A DNA stretch of 18,423 bases. Source: Pseudomonadota bacterium (lineage in GTDB: Bacteria > Pseudomonadota > Alphaproteobacteria > Rhizobiales > Beijerinckiaceae). Under the pieces are notes generated by a model. That model saw nothing but the letters and a program-made list of their open reading frames with translations. It ran no database searches and was not told the DNA's origin. Positions 9,051 through 16,457 of the stretch are shown here, piece by piece. The translations under genes and the position numbers were made by a program. The stretch covers positions 1-18,423 of the forward strand of contig JAFAAP010000310.1 in assembly GCA_023426505.1 (NCBI GenBank). The letters are read 5' to 3'. Each line of letters starts with the position of its first letter. Positions within the stretch are counted from its first letter, which is position 1.

Positions 9051-9514
9051 CAGTCGGTCACCAGCATGGCGCTGACTTCGGCCTCGCAGACGAGCGCGCC
9101 GTCCACCTTGGCCTCGCCCTTGTACCACCACATGTTGCGGCGATTGTTGAGCTTACGCATATGGAACTCGACCCGGTCGCCCGGCTCGACGGGCTTGCGG
9201 AACTTCACCTTGTCGATCGTCATGAAGAAGACCTGCTTTGGCTTTTCCTGCTGGGCCATCTTCGCCTTCACGCAAATGGCGCCGGCGGTCTGCGCCATGG
9301 CCTCGATCAGGAAGACGCCAGGAAAGATCGGGCGCGACGGGAAATGGCCCGTGAACTGCGGCTCATTGAACGTCACGTTCTTGATGCCGATGCAGGAGTT
9401 GTCGCCATCGATCTCGATGATCTTGTCCACGAGCAGGAAGGGATAGCGATGGGGCAGCAGATCCAGGATCTGCATGATATCGGCGGTTTGCAGCGTAGCG
9501 GTCGCTTCTGACAT
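9050..9514 (-). CDS. fabZ: 3-hydroxyacyl-ACP dehydratase FabZ
   Basis: FabZ removes water from 3-hydroxyacyl-ACP in fatty acid elongation and so competes with LpxA and LpxD for the same substrate, which explains its place between them. The 154-residue single hotdog-fold protein has the signature LLPHRYPFLLVDKI and the catalytic pair His57 (TGHFPSRPIFPG) and Glu71 (FLIEAMAQ). I choose the ATG at 9514 because GGAG (9523-9526) lies 8 bases upstream. An in-frame GTG at 9523 would add three residues but overlaps that ribosome-binding site. lpxD ends 33 bases upstream and the lpxA start overlaps the stop codon. Confidence 0.96.
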   Translation of the reverse strand: MSEATATLQTADIMQILDLLPHRYPFLLVDKIIEIDGDNSCIGIKNVTFNEPQFTGHFPSRPIFPGVFLIEAMAQTAGAICVKAKMAQQEKPKQVFFMTIDKVKFRKPVEPGDRVEFHMRKLNNRRNMWWYKGEAKVDGALVCEAEVSAMLVTD

Positions 9515-9547
9515 GACGTTCACTCCGGATGCTGCGCGAGCGTCTTC

Positions 9548-10621
9548 TCAGGAAGACGCGCCATCGTCCTTGGCGGAATCGCTGGAATCGCCGTGCGATG
9601 CAAGTTTTTTCAGGGCGGTGATCTCACGGAACCACTCGCGGACGGGTCGGGCCGGGATGCCGCCCCAGCGCGCGCCGGCCGGGACATCGCCATTGACGGC
9701 GCTCGTGGCCGCAATCTGAGCCCCCATGCCGACCCGGACATGGCCCTTGACGGCCACCTGCCCTCCCAAGGCCACGTAGTCCTCGATGGTGGTCGAGCCG
9801 GCAATGCCGACCTGGGCCACGATCACGCAATGGCGGCCGATCACCACGTTGTGGGCGATCTGCACCAGATTGTCGATCTTGGTGCCTTCGCCGATGACGG
9901 TGTCACGGCTCGCACCCCGGTCGACGGTCGAGTTGGCGCCGATCTCCACGTCGTCCTGGATGATCACGCGGCCGACCTGCGGCACCTTGAGATGGCCCTG
10001 CGGCCCCATGGCGAAGCCGAAGCCGTCCTGCCCCACCCGTACGCCGGGGTGCAGAATGACCCGGTTGCCGATGAAGGCGTAGGAGACGCTCACATGGGGT
10101 GCGATCGTGCAGTCCCGTCCGATCCGCACATGGGCTCCGATGACCGAATGCGCTCCGACAAGGGTGCCCGCCCCGATCTCCGCATAGGGACCGATCACGG
10201 CGCCGGGATCGACCTTGACCCCATGCTCGAGTCGTGCGGACGGATGAACGAAGGAACCGGGTGAGATTCCGGTCGCTGCGAAGGACGATTCCGGCCGCAT
10301 CGCCGACGGAAAGAGCCGTGCCAGAACCTGCGCGAAGACGCGATAGGCCTGAGGCGTGACAAGAGCCACCGTCGTGGCCGGCACCTTGGCGGCAAAGCGC
10401 GGCGTGACGAGGCAGGCGGCAGCCTTCGTGGAGCCCAGCGCCCCGACATAGGCGGCGTTGTCCATATAGGCCAGGTCCTGCGGACCGGCCGTTTCCAGGG
10501 GCGCAACCCCATGAAGCAAAAACTCCCCGTCGACGCCGTCGGGGAGTGCCGCATTCGCCATCTCCGCTACCTGACGCAAGGTAAGCGCCTGGCTCTGCGG
10601 AAAGAAAGTCGTGTCTGTCAT
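9548..10621 (-). CDS. lpxD: UDP-3-O-acylglucosamine N-acyltransferase
   Basis: LpxD adds the second (N-linked) 3-hydroxyacyl chain to UDP-3-O-acylglucosamine from acyl-ACP, the third step of lipid A synthesis. The 357-residue product has an N-terminal uridine-binding domain (about 1-115), a hexapeptide-repeat beta-helix (about 118-320) and a C-terminal helix ending in a Ser/Asp-rich tail. His257 in VQIAHNVVIG is the expected catalytic base (His239 in E. coli). The start at 10621 (MTDTTFFPQS) fits the family. The in-frame extension to 10660 is arginine-rich and runs through a terminator-like hairpin. No good Shine-Dalgarno sequence precedes the ATG. No skp/ompH gene lies between bamA and lpxD, unlike in enterobacteria. 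Confidence 0.95.
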   Translation of the reverse strand: MTDTTFFPQSQALTLRQVAEMANAALPDGVDGEFLLHGVAPLETAGPQDLAYMDNAAYVGALGSTKAAACLVTPRFAAKVPATTVALVTPQAYRVFAQVLARLFPSAMRPESSFAATGISPGSFVHPSARLEHGVKVDPGAVIGPYAEIGAGTLVGAHSVIGAHVRIGRDCTIAPHVSVSYAFIGNRVILHPGVRVGQDGFGFAMGPQGHLKVPQVGRVIIQDDVEIGANSTVDRGASRDTVIGEGTKIDNLVQIAHNVVIGRHCVIVAQVGIAGSTTIEDYVALGGQVAVKGHVRVGMGAQIAATSAVNGDVPAGARWGGIPARPVREWFREITALKKLASHGDSSDSAKDDGASS

Positions 10622-10626
10622 GAACC

Positions 10627-10655
10627 AAAAGCGAGGGCGCCTTCGCGGCGCCCTC
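10627..10655 (-). terminator. Terminator-like hairpin between bamA and lpxD
   Basis: In the minus-strand direction, GAGGGCGCC (10655-10647) pairs perfectly with GGCGCCCTC (10641-10633) around a 5-base loop. It is followed by GC and then TTTT (10630-10627). It begins 8 bases after the bamA stop codon and ends 5 bases before the lpxD ATG. The form is that of an intrinsic terminator with a short T run, so partial termination between the two genes is likely. Confidence 0.6.
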
Positions 10656-10663
10656 TCCAATCC

Positions 10664-13057
10664 TTAGAAGCGTGTGCCGCCCGAGAAGCGGAAGGCCTGG
10701 GTCCGGTCGCCGCCGATGCGGACGCCATCCGGTCCAAGGATGCCCTCTTCCTTCGAGAGCGCGAAGGCGTAGTCGAAGCGGATCGGGCCGAGCGGCGAGC
10801 TCCACAGGAGCGATGCGCCGACCGAGGAGCGGATCTTCTTGCTGTCGAGCACCCGGATGCAGTTCTGTGGAACGTTCGGGTCCTGCACGCAGGGAGCGAT
10901 CGGATCCAGGATGCTGCCGCTGCCCGTGGTGTCGAACCGGGTCGGTCCTTCGTAGCCATAGAGCGTACCGGCATCGGCGAACACGGCGCCCTTCAGTCCG
11001 AGATCCCGCGGCAGGCCGAAGATCGGGAACTGGACCTCGAGGGTACCGCCGAAATAGGTGGAGCCGCCGATGGCGTTAGCGCGCGAATCCAGGCTCGAGA
11101 TGTCACGCGGGCCGATGCCGTTGGTGGCGAAGCCGCGGACCAGCGACGGGCCCATGAAGAACTGATCCACGATGCGCAGGTTGCCGCCGGAGCTCGTGCC
11201 GTTGCCATTGTCGCCGAAGCCCATGATGTGGCCAGCCTGGACACGGGCGATACCGACGACGTCCTCGAACAGCTCGCGGTAGTAGCGGGCATCTCCGGTG
11301 GCGCGGAAGTAATGGGAGTCGCCGCCGAGGCCGGCAAAGTCGGTCTTAGCTTCGGCATAGAAGCCGTTGCGCGGATCCTTCACGTTGTCGAGGGTGTTGT
11401 AGTTGAAGGTCAGACCGGCGAGCGAGGTCAGGGTCTTGCCCTGCGATTCCTTGATCGCCAGCGACGCCTCGCCGTTGCCTTCGCAGAAGAAGCGGTTCGG
11501 CAGGCCCGCACCGGGGGTGCCGGCCGGGTTGATCTGCGTATAGCCGGGCAACGGAACCGAGCAGTCGTTGTACGGCTGCTTGTAGTCGTTCGGGATCTGC
11601 ACGTCCTGCTGGAACAGCGAGTACCGTAGGGTCAGCGTAAACTCTTCCGTGAACGGCAGGCCGAGGCGGAGCTGGCCGCCCGTGACGCGGTTCTCGTAGC
11701 GCGAGTACTTGGTCTGGTCGCTGAACTTCGAGAACAGGTCGATGCCCGCCGACATCCGGTAGCCGAGGAAGTACGGTTCGGTGAAGGAGAAGTCGATGCC
11801 GTTCGTACGCTCGCCGAGCTGACCCGCCACGCGAACGAACTGGCCGCGACCGAGGAAGTTCGACTCGCTGACCGCAACCTCACCGATGAAGCCGTCGGCC
11901 GTGGAGTAGCCGCCGGAGATCGAGAAGGCGCCGGTGGACTGATCCTCCACATCCACGTTCACGACGACGCGGTCGGGCGCGGAACCGGGCTCGTTCGAGA
12001 TCCGGACACGCTTGAAGTAGCCGAGGTTGTTGAGGCGACGCTCCGCGCGATCGAGCAGAACCTTGTTGTAGGCGTCGCCCTCGCCGAGATCGAACTCGCG
12101 GCGGATGACGTAGTCGCGGGTGCGGGAGTTGCCGCGCACGTTGATGCGCTCGATGTAGACCCGCGGCCCCTCTTCGATCACGTAGCCGATGTTGATCGTC
12201 TGGCTCGCCGGGTCACGGGTACCGACCGGACGCACCTGCGCGAAGGAATATCCGCGACGGTTGACGCTCGTGGTGATGTTCTGGAGCGAACGCTCGACCG
12301 TGTCCGCATTGTAGACGGACCCCGCCGAGGTCGCGACGCTGCCCGCAACCGAATCGGACGTAATCTCGGGAATGCGCGAATCGACGTTGACGCTTCCGAC
12401 GCGATACTGAGGACCTTCCTCGACCGCGATGGTCACGATGTAGCCGCCCGCATTCGGGTCGAATGTCACGTCGCTCGAGACGACGCGGAAATCCGCATAG
12501 CCATTCTTGAGGTAGTAGCGGCGGATCAGCTCGAGATCGTTCGCGATGCGGTCCGGATCGTAAACGTCCGAGCTCTTGAGGAAGCTCAGGAGGTTCGACT
12601 CGGTCGTCGTCATGATTCCGCGCAGGCGGCTTGCCGAGATCTGACTGTTGCCGACGAAGCGGATTTCCTTCACGCCCGTCTTGTCACCCTCGTTGATCGT
12701 ATAGACCACGTCGACGGTGCCATTCGGAAGATCGACGATGCGCGGCGTCACCTGGGCCAGGCCGCGGCCGGAGCGCTGGTAGACCTGGAGAATGCGCTGA
12801 ACGTCGGCATCGACGGTCGCCTGGTTGTAGGGAGCACGGGCGCGGACCTGGAGGTCCCCCTCGATCATGCCCTTCTCGACCCGCTTGTTGCCCTCGATCA
12901 CAACACGGTTGACGATCGGCCCCTGAGCGGCGGCAGCGCGGCGCCCCTGCTGAGCGAAGGCCGTATCGGCCGCGGTGATCCCAGCCATCAGCGCGCTCAT
13001 TGCGATCACTGCGGTGGCAGCCGGTTTCCTCCGGCGTGGCGTGGTCGTCGACATCAT
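10664..13057 (-). CDS. bamA: Outer membrane protein assembly factor BamA (four POTRA domains)
   Basis: BamA is the outer-membrane Omp85 core of the BAM complex, which folds beta-barrel proteins into the outer membrane. The 797-residue product has a signal peptide ending in AFA (residue 35), POTRA domains, and a C-terminal 16-strand barrel (about 374-797) with the lid-loop motif VRGF (in LVRGFATNG) and a terminal phenylalanine (GGTRF). I can place only four POTRA domains, at about 47-123, 128-213, 218-295 and 299-372, each starting with a strand such as VNRVVIEGNKRV or IERINVRGNSRT. The first matches canonical POTRA2, so POTRA1 seems absent. Two barrel loops carry cysteine pairs. Two adjacent ATGs (13057, 13054) and a TTG (13060) are possible starts, with no strong ribosome-binding site. 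A 163-base gap separates it from rseP. Confidence 0.96.
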   Translation of the reverse strand: MMSTTTPRRRKPAATAVIAMSALMAGITAADTAFAQQGRRAAAAQGPIVNRVVIEGNKRVEKGMIEGDLQVRARAPYNQATVDADVQRILQVYQRSGRGLAQVTPRIVDLPNGTVDVVYTINEGDKTGVKEIRFVGNSQISASRLRGIMTTTESNLLSFLKSSDVYDPDRIANDLELIRRYYLKNGYADFRVVSSDVTFDPNAGGYIVTIAVEEGPQYRVGSVNVDSRIPEITSDSVAGSVATSAGSVYNADTVERSLQNITTSVNRRGYSFAQVRPVGTRDPASQTINIGYVIEEGPRVYIERINVRGNSRTRDYVIRREFDLGEGDAYNKVLLDRAERRLNNLGYFKRVRISNEPGSAPDRVVVNVDVEDQSTGAFSISGGYSTADGFIGEVAVSESNFLGRGQFVRVAGQLGERTNGIDFSFTEPYFLGYRMSAGIDLFSKFSDQTKYSRYENRVTGGQLRLGLPFTEEFTLTLRYSLFQQDVQIPNDYKQPYNDCSVPLPGYTQINPAGTPGAGLPNRFFCEGNGEASLAIKESQGKTLTSLAGLTFNYNTLDNVKDPRNGFYAEAKTDFAGLGGDSHYFRATGDARYYRELFEDVVGIARVQAGHIMGFGDNGNGTSSGGNLRIVDQFFMGPSLVRGFATNGIGPRDISSLDSRANAIGGSTYFGGTLEVQFPIFGLPRDLGLKGAVFADAGTLYGYEGPTRFDTTGSGSILDPIAPCVQDPNVPQNCIRVLDSKKIRSSVGASLLWSSPLGPIRFDYAFALSKEEGILGPDGVRIGGDRTQAFRFSGGTRF

Positions 13058-13220
13058 CAACTGGCCCGTTCTTTATATCTGTCGATCGCGGGTTCCCCCG
13101 CCGGTTGGGAATACGTGCCCCAACCTTATCGGTGCGGTACCGCTTGTACAAACTTTCGCCGTCATTGCAAACGGCGCTTTCCCCAACACAGTAGCATTTT
13201 TAACGGGCGTGGCGTTCGTG
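13058..13220 (-). promoter_or_regulatory. rseP-bamA intergenic region, possible bamA promoter
   Basis: This is the longest gap inside the envelope cluster (163 bases). In the minus direction it holds the palindrome GCGGTACCGC (13134-13143) and a TATAAA box (13077-13072) 14 bases before the bamA ATG. A GATAAG box lies 15 bases after a TTGTAC. None has a good partner -35 element, and I see no sigma-E-type GAACTT-N16-TCTGA. A separate bamA promoter is plausible from gap size and content, but not proven. Confidence 0.3.
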
Positions 13221-14384
13221 TCACGTACCCTTGGCCATGAAACTTGTCCCAAGGTGAACAAGATCATTCCAAGTGGCAAAAAGCATAAGCATTCCAACGA
13301 TCGCGAAGCCGATCCTGAAGCCGATTTCCTGGGCTTTCTCGCTCAACGGGCGACCGCGAACGGCCTCGATGGCGTAGAACAAAAGGTGCCCACCATCCAG
13401 CAACGGAATGGGAAAAAGGTTAATGAGGCCTATCGAGACGGACATGAAGCCGATCAGGCTGACCAGGCTGTAGACGCCGCCGACATCGAATGCCGTACCG
13501 GAAGCCCGTGCGATCCCGATCGGTCCCGAGAGCTGGTCGGCCGATTCCCACCCCATCACGAGGCGGCGCAGGAAGTTCAGGGTGCGGTCGACCAGATTCC
13601 AGGTCTCGACCGCGCCGGCCTTGATCGCTCCCCAGGGTGAATAGGAGATGCGCTTGATGGCCGAGGGGTCCTTGGACGCCTCGACCCCGAGGAGGCCGAT
13701 CCGCTGCTTGCCGAAAGGCGTCGTGCGCTCGACAAAGTTGGGGACAGCGTTCAGCGCGACCGTCTGGCCTCCGCGATCGACCGTGAAGGACAGGCTCTCT
13801 CCGGCGCTGGAGCTGACGAGGAGCTGCATATCGGCGAAGGTCTCGATTCGCTTCCCGTCGATGGCGACGATCAGGTCCTTGGGCTGGAAGCCTGCCTTCT
13901 CGGCGGCGCTGCCAGCCTGGACAGCCTCGATGCGAGGCTCGAGGACCTGACGGCCGCTGAAGTAGTTGAAGCCCGCGAAGATCGCGATCGCCAGAATGAA
14001 GTTCGCGATCGGCCCGGCCGCCACGATGGCGGCGCGTTTGGCCACATTCTGATGCGGGAAGCTGACGGCCTGCTCCTCCGGCGACATCTCCTGCATCTGA
14101 TCGGCATTCGGAACGCTGGCGGCATTGAGGTCGCCCACGAATTTCACGTAGCCGCCGAGGGGAATCGCAGAAAGCTTCCAGCGGGTGCCGTGCCGGTCGG
14201 TCCATCCGAAAAGTTCCGGGCCGAAGCCGACCGAGAAGGCGGTCACGCCGACGCCGCAGCGGCGGCCGACCCAGAAATGGCCGAGCTCATGGAAGAACAC
14301 CACGACGGTGAGAACCACCAGGAAGGACACCAGGGTCAGGAACAGGGACCCCGTCGCGCCCGTGATCGTTGCAAGCAAGTCCAT
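13221..14384 (-). CDS. rseP: RIP zinc metalloprotease RseP (MmpA-like site-2 protease)
   Basis: This site-2 intramembrane protease cleaves membrane-bound substrates after a first periplasmic cut. E. coli RseP acts on anti-sigma factor RseA, and the Caulobacter homologue MmpA acts on PodJ. The 387-residue product has an N-terminal helix with the zinc motif HELGH at 32-36, a single PDZ domain (about 148-213, with AGSAAEKAGFQPKDLIVAIDG), and a C-terminal helix pair with the third zinc ligand Asp330 in PIPLLDGGHLL. The single PDZ and the length fit the alphaproteobacterial type; E. coli RseP has two PDZ domains in about 450 residues. The start ATG overlaps the dxr stop as TAATG, so translation is probably coupled. 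Substrates cannot be inferred from this window. Confidence 0.95.
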   Translation of the reverse strand: MDLLATITGATGSLFLTLVSFLVVLTVVVFFHELGHFWVGRRCGVGVTAFSVGFGPELFGWTDRHGTRWKLSAIPLGGYVKFVGDLNAASVPNADQMQEMSPEEQAVSFPHQNVAKRAAIVAAGPIANFILAIAIFAGFNYFSGRQVLEPRIEAVQAGSAAEKAGFQPKDLIVAIDGKRIETFADMQLLVSSSAGESLSFTVDRGGQTVALNAVPNFVERTTPFGKQRIGLLGVEASKDPSAIKRISYSPWGAIKAGAVETWNLVDRTLNFLRRLVMGWESADQLSGPIGIARASGTAFDVGGVYSLVSLIGFMSVSIGLINLFPIPLLDGGHLLFYAIEAVRGRPLSEKAQEIGFRIGFAIVGMLMLFATWNDLVHLGTSFMAKGT

Positions 14385-15589
14385 TATCGTCTCTTTCCTG
14401 CTCCGAGGAGCGGCTTCGCCTCGACCGGGCCGGAAAGCACCTGCCGGGCCATGTCCCGGGCCTCCTCATCGATCGCCAAAGCGCCAATGACTGTCGTCAG
14501 AACAGTATTATTGTTTCTTTTCAAAAAGGTCGAGCAGACAGTCTCAACGCATTCAGAGATCCCGTAGAAGCCGATGCGTCCAGCCATGAAGGCCGCGACG
14601 GCGATCTCGTTCGCCGCATTCAGCACCACCGGCATCGCTCCGCCGGAACGAAGCGCGGCTCTGGCCAGGGCGAGACACGGGAAACGGGTCTCGTCCGGAT
14701 GCTCGAAGGTTAATCGCCCAATCGCGGCAAGATCGAGACGCGGCAGGTCCATGGGGAGCCGCTCATGATGCCGCAGGGCGTTGGCGATCGGCACCTTCAT
14801 GTCCGGAAGGGCGAGCCCAGCCGTGACCGCCCCGTCGTTCCATTGAACGAGTCCGTGGACGATCGATTCCGGATGGACGAGCACGTCGAGCCGGTCGGGT
14901 TCGAGCCCGAACAGGTGGTGGGCCTCGATCAGCTCCAGCCCCTTGTTCATCAGGGTCGCCGAGTCGATATTGATCTTGTTGCCCATGGACCAGACTGGAT
15001 GGGCCGAGGCCTCCTTGGGGCTCGCTTGGGCGATCCGCTCCCGCGTCCAGGTGCGGAACGGTCCCCCCGAAGCGGTGATGACCGCCTTCTCCACATCGCC
15101 GTTCCGGCCTGCCGCGAGGGCTTGGTCGAGGGCATTGTGCTCGGAATCGACCGGCATGATCGTGACGCCCAGGCGGTTCGCGTCCGCCATGAAGGCCGCA
15201 CCGGCGCACACGAGGCTTTCCTTGTTGGCCAGCGCCAGCCGCCTTCCCGGCTTCAGGGCCGCATGGGTCGGGCGTAAGCCTGCGGTGCCGCTGATGGCCG
15301 CGAGAACGAGTTCCGCATCCCGTTCGGCCGCCTCGATCACGGCGCTGGACCCGGCCCCGCCTGCAATCCCGGTGCCCGAGAGCGCTTCCTTCAGGTCGGA
15401 GCCGGCCTTCTCGTCCGCCAGGGCCGCGAACCTGGCGCCCAGCTTGCGGGCGACCTTGGCGAGCGCCTCGGCATCGCGGCCGCCGACGACCGCCTCGACC
15501 CGGAACTCGTCGCGGTGAGCCAGCACCACGTCGGCGGTTGAGCGCCCGATGGATCCCGTCGCGCCGAGGATGGTCAGGGATCGTGTCAT
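14384..15589 (-). CDS. dxr: 1-deoxy-D-xylulose 5-phosphate reductoisomerase
   Basis: Dxr converts 1-deoxy-D-xylulose 5-phosphate to 2-C-methyl-D-erythritol 4-phosphate with NADPH, the committed step of the MEP isoprenoid pathway, which feeds UppS. The 401-residue product has the NADPH-binding GATGSIG (9-15), NKESLV (122-127), and the metal ligands Asp148 and Glu150 (VDSEHNAL) and Glu219 (MNKGLE), matching D150, E152 and E231 of E. coli. The C-terminal helical domain carries an AT-rich patch, residues 355-363, with rare codons. The start at 15589 (MTRSLTILGATG) fits the family; the upstream in-frame extension lies in cdsA. It starts 4 bases after the cdsA stop and overlaps rseP (TAATG). Confidence 0.96.
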   Translation of the reverse strand: MTRSLTILGATGSIGRSTADVVLAHRDEFRVEAVVGGRDAEALAKVARKLGARFAALADEKAGSDLKEALSGTGIAGGAGSSAVIEAAERDAELVLAAISGTAGLRPTHAALKPGRRLALANKESLVCAGAAFMADANRLGVTIMPVDSEHNALDQALAAGRNGDVEKAVITASGGPFRTWTRERIAQASPKEASAHPVWSMGNKINIDSATLMNKGLELIEAHHLFGLEPDRLDVLVHPESIVHGLVQWNDGAVTAGLALPDMKVPIANALRHHERLPMDLPRLDLAAIGRLTFEHPDETRFPCLALARAALRSGGAMPVVLNAANEIAVAAFMAGRIGFYGISECVETVCSTFLKRNNNTVLTTVIGALAIDEEARDMARQVLSGPVEAKPLLGAGKRR

Positions 15590-15593
15590 ACGC

Positions 15594-16457
15594 TCAGGCT
15601 GCCAGTTGGATGATGAGGAGAACGAGGCCCATGATGAGGGCAACGGCCCAGAAACCGTCGAGGCGATCCATGACGCCGCCGTGCCCAGGAATAAGATGGC
15701 TCGAATCCTTCACATCGCAATGGCGCTTGAGCGCGGATTCGCCGAGATCGCCCAGCTGGCTCGCGACCGAGGCGATCGCGGACAGGATGATGGTGTTGCG
15801 CAGGCTGAACGGGTGCACGAGACCGAGCGCCTGGGCGCCCCAGGCGACCAGGAAGCCGGCCAGGGTGCCGGCGATCAGCCCTCCACCGAAGCCCGACCAG
15901 GTCTTCTTGGGGCTGACGGCCGGCCAGAGCTTCGGCCCGCCAAGAGACCGGCCCGTGAAATAGGCCGCGATATCGGTCGTCCAGACCACCGCGAACATCC
16001 AGAGCAAGCCGAGAAGTCCAAGATTGGGATGCTCGCGGACGATGGGCGGCACAACCACGATCACGACCGCATAGAGAAAGCCTGTCGCCGCCCAGAGCCG
16101 GCCCTCGCCTCCCTGCGCCAGGAGGGTTCCGACGACCAGGAATACCATGCCGGCAAGGGCGGACGCATTGAAGCCCATACCGGTCATGAAGAGTCCGGTC
16201 AGGACCGCAAAACCGATGCCGAACACCGCCTGCACGGGACGAAGGGGCTCGACCTTGGTTATGTTGGTCCACTCGACCATCATGGCGATGCCGGCGGCGA
16301 GCCAGAACAAGGCGAAGGCCCACCCGCCCAGGTAGGCGGCAACCAGCGCGAGGGGAATGAGAACGATGGCGGAAGCCACCCGGGTGAGCAGTTCCTTAGA
16401 TGGAGACCGTCTGGCGGAATCGGGCAGAGAGGAGCCTTCCTGGGCCGCCATGGTCAC
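15594..16457 (-). CDS. cdsA: Phosphatidate cytidylyltransferase (CDP-diglyceride synthase)
   Basis: CdsA makes CDP-diacylglycerol from phosphatidate and CTP in the inner membrane, the branch point to all bacterial phospholipids. The 287-residue product has a short cytoplasmic N-terminus, roughly seven to eight hydrophobic helices from about residue 24 onward, and the complete family signature at residues 241-268: SALKR, then KDSSHLIPGHGG and MDRLDG, carrying the metal-binding acidic residues. The given start is a GTG whose last two bases overlap the uppS stop (GTGA). An ATG two codons later (16451) is equally possible, and the ribosome-binding site does not decide. dxr begins 4 bases after the stop, so these genes are probably cotranscribed. 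Confidence 0.93.
   Translation of the reverse strand: MTMAAQEGSSLPDSARRSPSKELLTRVASAIVLIPLALVAAYLGGWAFALFWLAAGIAMMVEWTNITKVEPLRPVQAVFGIGFAVLTGLFMTGMGFNASALAGMVFLVVGTLLAQGGEGRLWAATGFLYAVVIVVVPPIVREHPNLGLLGLLWMFAVVWTTDIAAYFTGRSLGGPKLWPAVSPKKTWSGFGGGLIAGTLAGFLVAWGAQALGLVHPFSLRNTIILSAIASVASQLGDLGESALKRHCDVKDSSHLIPGHGGVMDRLDGFWAVALIMGLVLLIIQLAA

Noticed and set aside
9051..9131. N-terminal extension of LpxA
   Set aside because: It lies inside fabZ in another frame, and METVIHPTAVI at 9050 matches the family start.
7072..9446. Long + strand open frames across lpxB, lpxI, lpxA and fabZ
   Set aside because: They mirror well-supported minus-strand genes, overlap each other, and have biased composition without domain signatures.
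13134..13143. GCGGTACCGC palindrome as a defined operator
   Set aside because: Ten-base palindromes occur by chance and no matching second copy or known regulator site was recognised.
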